Shown here: piece after piece, positions 61,674 through 64,000 of the stretch
How positions within the stretch are numbered: the stretch's first letter is position 1
Layout: the number at the start of each line of letters is the position of its first letter
Assembly (NCBI RefSeq): GCF_017696205.1
Contig: NZ_JAAORD010000002.1
Coordinates: 1-64,000 of the forward strand
Direction of reading: 5' to 3'
Length of the DNA: 64,000 bases
DNA from: Prochlorococcus marinus XMU1402
GTDB taxonomy: Bacteria > Cyanobacteriota > Cyanobacteriia > PCC-6307 > Cyanobiaceae
Notes under the pieces: model-generated
Database searches by the model: none
What the model was told of the DNA's origin: nothing
What the model saw: only the letters and a program-made list of their open reading frames with translations
Program-made: the position numbers and the translations under genes

Positions 61674-61940
61674 TTACTTATTATTCCTTTTAGGATTATT
61701 TTTATTAGTTGTAGGTCTAGCATTCCCTGCGTTTCTTTCTCTATAAGTTATCCTCCCCCTAGAAAGATCATAAGGGCTTATCTCAACTAAAACTTTATCT
61801 CCAGCTAATAATTTAATTCTAAATTTAGTCAATTTGCCTGCGGCTCTGCATAAACATTGATGTCCTTCAGGTTGTTCCAAGGTAACCAAATAAAATCCAT
61901 TTCCCTGTTCTTTTTCTATTACACCTGAAGTTTCAATCAT
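61674..61940 (-). CDS. infA: Translation initiation factor IF-1
   Basis: 88 residues. The S1/OB domain reads SGVIEKEQGNGFYLVTLEQP, CRAAGKLTKFRIKLLAGDKV and VEISPYDLSRGRITYRERN. The basic tail NARPTTNKNNPKRNNK is slightly longer than usual. Convergent with the NTRC gene. Confidence 0.95.
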   Translation of the reverse strand: MIETSGVIEKEQGNGFYLVTLEQPEGHQCLCRAAGKLTKFRIKLLAGDKVLVEISPYDLSRGRITYRERNAGNARPTTNKNNPKRNNK

Positions 61941-62032
61941 TAATTAATCTTTTACTAATTTCATATTATCAGAAAAAGATTGGCCAAAATTGATTTAAGA
62001 AAAATTACATACGTAAAAATATGAAATTCAAT

Positions 62033-62245
62033 TCAAATAGAAAATTTAATTTCATTAATTATTTGAAGTTGACCATAGTAAAAATTTGCTTTCGCAATTT
62101 TTTCAGAATCTTCTAATTGATCAAAAAAAACAAACCCAAGACTTTCCCATAATGAAGATCCGCAAACATTATTCAATTCATTTTTTGCTTCTTTTGCAAA
62201 ATTATCTAGTTTTCGCTCAAGATTTTTAGACTTAGAAACAGACAT
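62033..62245 (-). CDS. Small soluble protein (70 aa)
   Basis: Start set at MSVSKSKNLERKLDNFAKEA. The middle CGSSLWESLGFVFFDQLEDS and a C-terminal helix KANFYYGQLQIINEIKFSI. Function unknown. Confidence 0.62.
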   Translation of the reverse strand: MSVSKSKNLERKLDNFAKEAKNELNNVCGSSLWESLGFVFFDQLEDSEKIAKANFYYGQLQIINEIKFSI

Positions 62246-62299
62246 AGTCAATACTATTTATATAGTACAAATATACTATACAAATCTAAGATTGCAATA

Positions 62300-63262
62300 T
62301 TAAAAAGGTAATCTCTTTTTTTCCTCAATATTTAGATCTGCTTCCATTTCCCTTAACCTTTTAAGTATTTGTTGGTAGTACTCCTTTATATAACTCTCTA
62401 GTGATGTCATATCTTCTTTTTTAAGTTCCAAAATTTCATAAGTTTTGCTCATGTCGGCATCTAATGATTCACCACTACTAGTTACTTCAGCGAAAGCCAA
62501 TCTTTCAGCAACATTTAAAGAATCTTGGAAAAAGGAAACTACTTTTTGAGTAACAGTAATTAGGAAGGGGGAAACTCTAAAAATTTTCGCCTTTTTTTCA
62601 CTAAATTTTTCACATAAAGATATAACTTCGTTTGAATCCCATGCTTTGGGACCTACTAACGGTAATGATGTTCTGTGAGTTTGAGGATTATCTAGTGCTG
62701 CCACAACAACTTTCGCCATATCTTGAGTATTCATATACGCAATTTTAGTTGGGGTTCCACTCATCCAAACTGCTTGACTATCCAAGATTGGGATGGCGAA
62801 TTGGCCAATAACTCCTTGCATAAATGCCGCACATTTGAAGATTGTATAGTTTAAATTAGACTTCTCAAGAAGTTTTTCAGTGCAAAATTTAATGTCCATC
62901 AAAGGAACATTTCTAAACTTTTCAGTTAGAAGGATGGAAAGAAATATTACCCTTTTTACATTTAAAGATTCGCAAGCATTAAATAAATTAAGTTTTCCAT
63001 CCCAGTCTATCTCATAAATACTTTTTGGATCATCAGGCCTGCTAGTCGCCGCATCAATAACTACTTCAATATCTTGCAATGCATATTCAATATCAGATGA
63101 ATTTAATAAATTACCTTTTGTTAGTTCACAACCCCACTCTTGCAGAAAGGAAGCTTTTCTTGGGTTTCTTACAAAGCATCTGACTTCATGTCCATCTTCT
63201 ATAGCTTGCTTCGCTATTTGTCTACCAAGTGTACCTGTTGCTCCTACTAAAAGAATCTTCAT
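62300..63262 (-). CDS. ycf39: Ycf39-type atypical SDR (NmrA-like)
   Basis: Start set at MKILLVGATGTLGRQIAKQA (NAD(P)-binding GxxGxxG); an upstream ATG is less fitting. EVRCFVRNPRKASFLQEWGC, VKRVIFLSILLTEKFRNVPL and KIAYMNTQDMAKVVVAALDN match cyanobacterial and algal Ycf39. It acts in photosystem II assembly, in Synechocystis with HLIPs to deliver chlorophyll to D1. It neighbours petM. Confidence 0.9.
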   Translation of the reverse strand: MKILLVGATGTLGRQIAKQAIEDGHEVRCFVRNPRKASFLQEWGCELTKGNLLNSSDIEYALQDIEVVIDAATSRPDDPKSIYEIDWDGKLNLFNACESLNVKRVIFLSILLTEKFRNVPLMDIKFCTEKLLEKSNLNYTIFKCAAFMQGVIGQFAIPILDSQAVWMSGTPTKIAYMNTQDMAKVVVAALDNPQTHRTSLPLVGPKAWDSNEVISLCEKFSEKKAKIFRVSPFLITVTQKVVSFFQDSLNVAERLAFAEVTSSGESLDADMSKTYEILELKKEDMTSLESYIKEYYQQILKRLREMEADLNIEEKKRLPF

Positions 63263-63319
63263 ATTTAAGATTTGCTTAACTTGTAGACCATAACTCAAAT
63301 TGTGATGTATTCGTGAGAA

Positions 63320-63418
63320 TCAATCTCCCTGAAACTTTAATAACAAAGCGCCACCAACCAATCCAATTGGTATCAGTATCCAAAAAACTGCTGCAATACT
63401 AAAAATTTCTTTTGCCAT
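63320..63418 (-). CDS. petM: Cytochrome b6f subunit PetM
   Basis: A 32-residue single-helix peptide, [20 protein letters not shown] ending in ALLLKFQGD, matching PetM of cyanobacteria along its length. A subunit of the cytochrome b6f complex. Lies 57 bases upstream of ycf39 on the same strand. Confidence 0.94.
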
Positions 63419-63511
63419 AGTAAAATTTTATGATTAATATAATTTACATTCAATATACATTTATTTGTTAAAAAAGTAGATAATGCAAATATCTTGAAAA
63501 TTTTTAAGTAA

Positions 63512-64000
63512 ATGAATAATAATTTTGCAAAAAATATAAACTTCCCTAATTACTGGAATTGGAATGGTTTTAAAATTTGCTGGAGTGTTGCAGGCGAAGA
63601 TAATGAAATTCCAATTATTTTTCTCCACGGATTTGGCGCCAATCGAAAACATTGGAGAAACAATTTAGAATATTTTGCGAAAAGGAATTGCGCCACATAT
63701 TCGCTAGATTTAATAGGATTTGGAGATTCAGATCAACCTGGGATTAGACAAATTGGAAAACTAGATAATGAGATTTGGTCTAATCAAGTGAAAGACTTTA
63801 TTGCACAGGTGATAAGACCAAAGAATTCTGGGAAAGTAATTCTTATTGGCAATTCTCTGGGATCACTAGTTGCTTTAACATGTGCTGTTTCATTGGAGGA
63901 TCAGATTGCAAAAGTTATTGCATCCCCGTTGCCAGATCAAATTCAAGAAAATAAAAAGTCGATAACAAAAAAATCATCACTTATAAAATTTCAAAATAAA
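63512..64000 (+). CDS. Alpha/beta hydrolase, N-terminal part
   Basis: Runs off the right edge with 163 codons visible. IPIIFLHGFGANRKHWRNNL (oxyanion), YSLDLIGFGDSDQP and nucleophile elbow VILIGNSLGSLVALTCAVSL. Typical of the cyanobacterial MhpC/haloalkane-dehalogenase-like hydrolases. Substrate unknown. Confidence 0.87.
   Translation, partial: MNNNFAKNINFPNYWNWNGFKICWSVAGEDNEIPIIFLHGFGANRKHWRNNLEYFAKRNCATYSLDLIGFGDSDQPGIRQIGKLDNEIWSNQVKDFIAQVIRPKNSGKVILIGNSLGSLVALTCAVSLEDQIAKVIASPLPDQIQENKKSITKKSSLIKFQNK

Overview
The window is an AT-rich chromosomal segment of a marine picocyanobacterium, almost certainly high-light-adapted Prochlorococcus. The evidence is the low G+C, five high-light-inducible (HLIP) genes, many tiny membrane proteins, cyanobacterial signature genes (petM, ycf39, an NTRC-type thioredoxin reductase, a three-gene pntAB) and marine picocyanobacterial families (DUF1651, DUF3764, DUF2839, DUF3721).

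Layout. Positions 1-2050 hold a porin start, two small ORFs and apt. At 2052 lies an intact tRNA-Pro(UGG). From there to about 18540 the DNA is a genomic island built of serial modules. Eight partial copies of the 3' half of that tRNA (about 46 nt, beginning at the anticodon stem) follow in the same orientation at 3404, 6675, 7812, 9070, 13365, 15076, 15835 and 18491. Most modules carry, just inside both ends, a pair of short direct repeats spaced 11 bp. The repeat sequence is specific to the module but the same at its two ends. This is what repeated integration by tyrosine-recombinase elements into one tRNA would leave (tycheposon-type islands of Prochlorococcus), yet no integrase gene is present. 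Cargo includes a probable zinc-regulated operon (COG0523 GTPase plus two unusual metallophosphoesterase-like proteins), a 1017-residue helicase with a nuclease-like insert, a secreted trypsin-like protease, a PEBP-like secreted protein, lipoproteins, and a photosystem-like group with a PsbF-like protein lacking the haem-ligand histidine beside two tandem structured RNA elements.

From 18540 to about 46480 there is a second accessory tract. It has many ORFs under 100 residues, often in small-gene clusters with ATGA overlaps, HLIP genes, two pseudogenes, a chimeric outer-membrane protein of foreign base composition, rluF, a SYLF protein, an SRAP protein, an NRAMP-like and an NSS transporter, SelO and a cupin.

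From 46491 to the end the DNA is core: ychF, an efflux adaptor, polA (with an unexpected insertion of about 100 residues), cysS, dxr, a thioredoxin-like ferredoxin, a YheT-type hydrolase, pntB and split pntA, an NTRC gene, infA, ycf39, petM and the start of an alpha/beta hydrolase.
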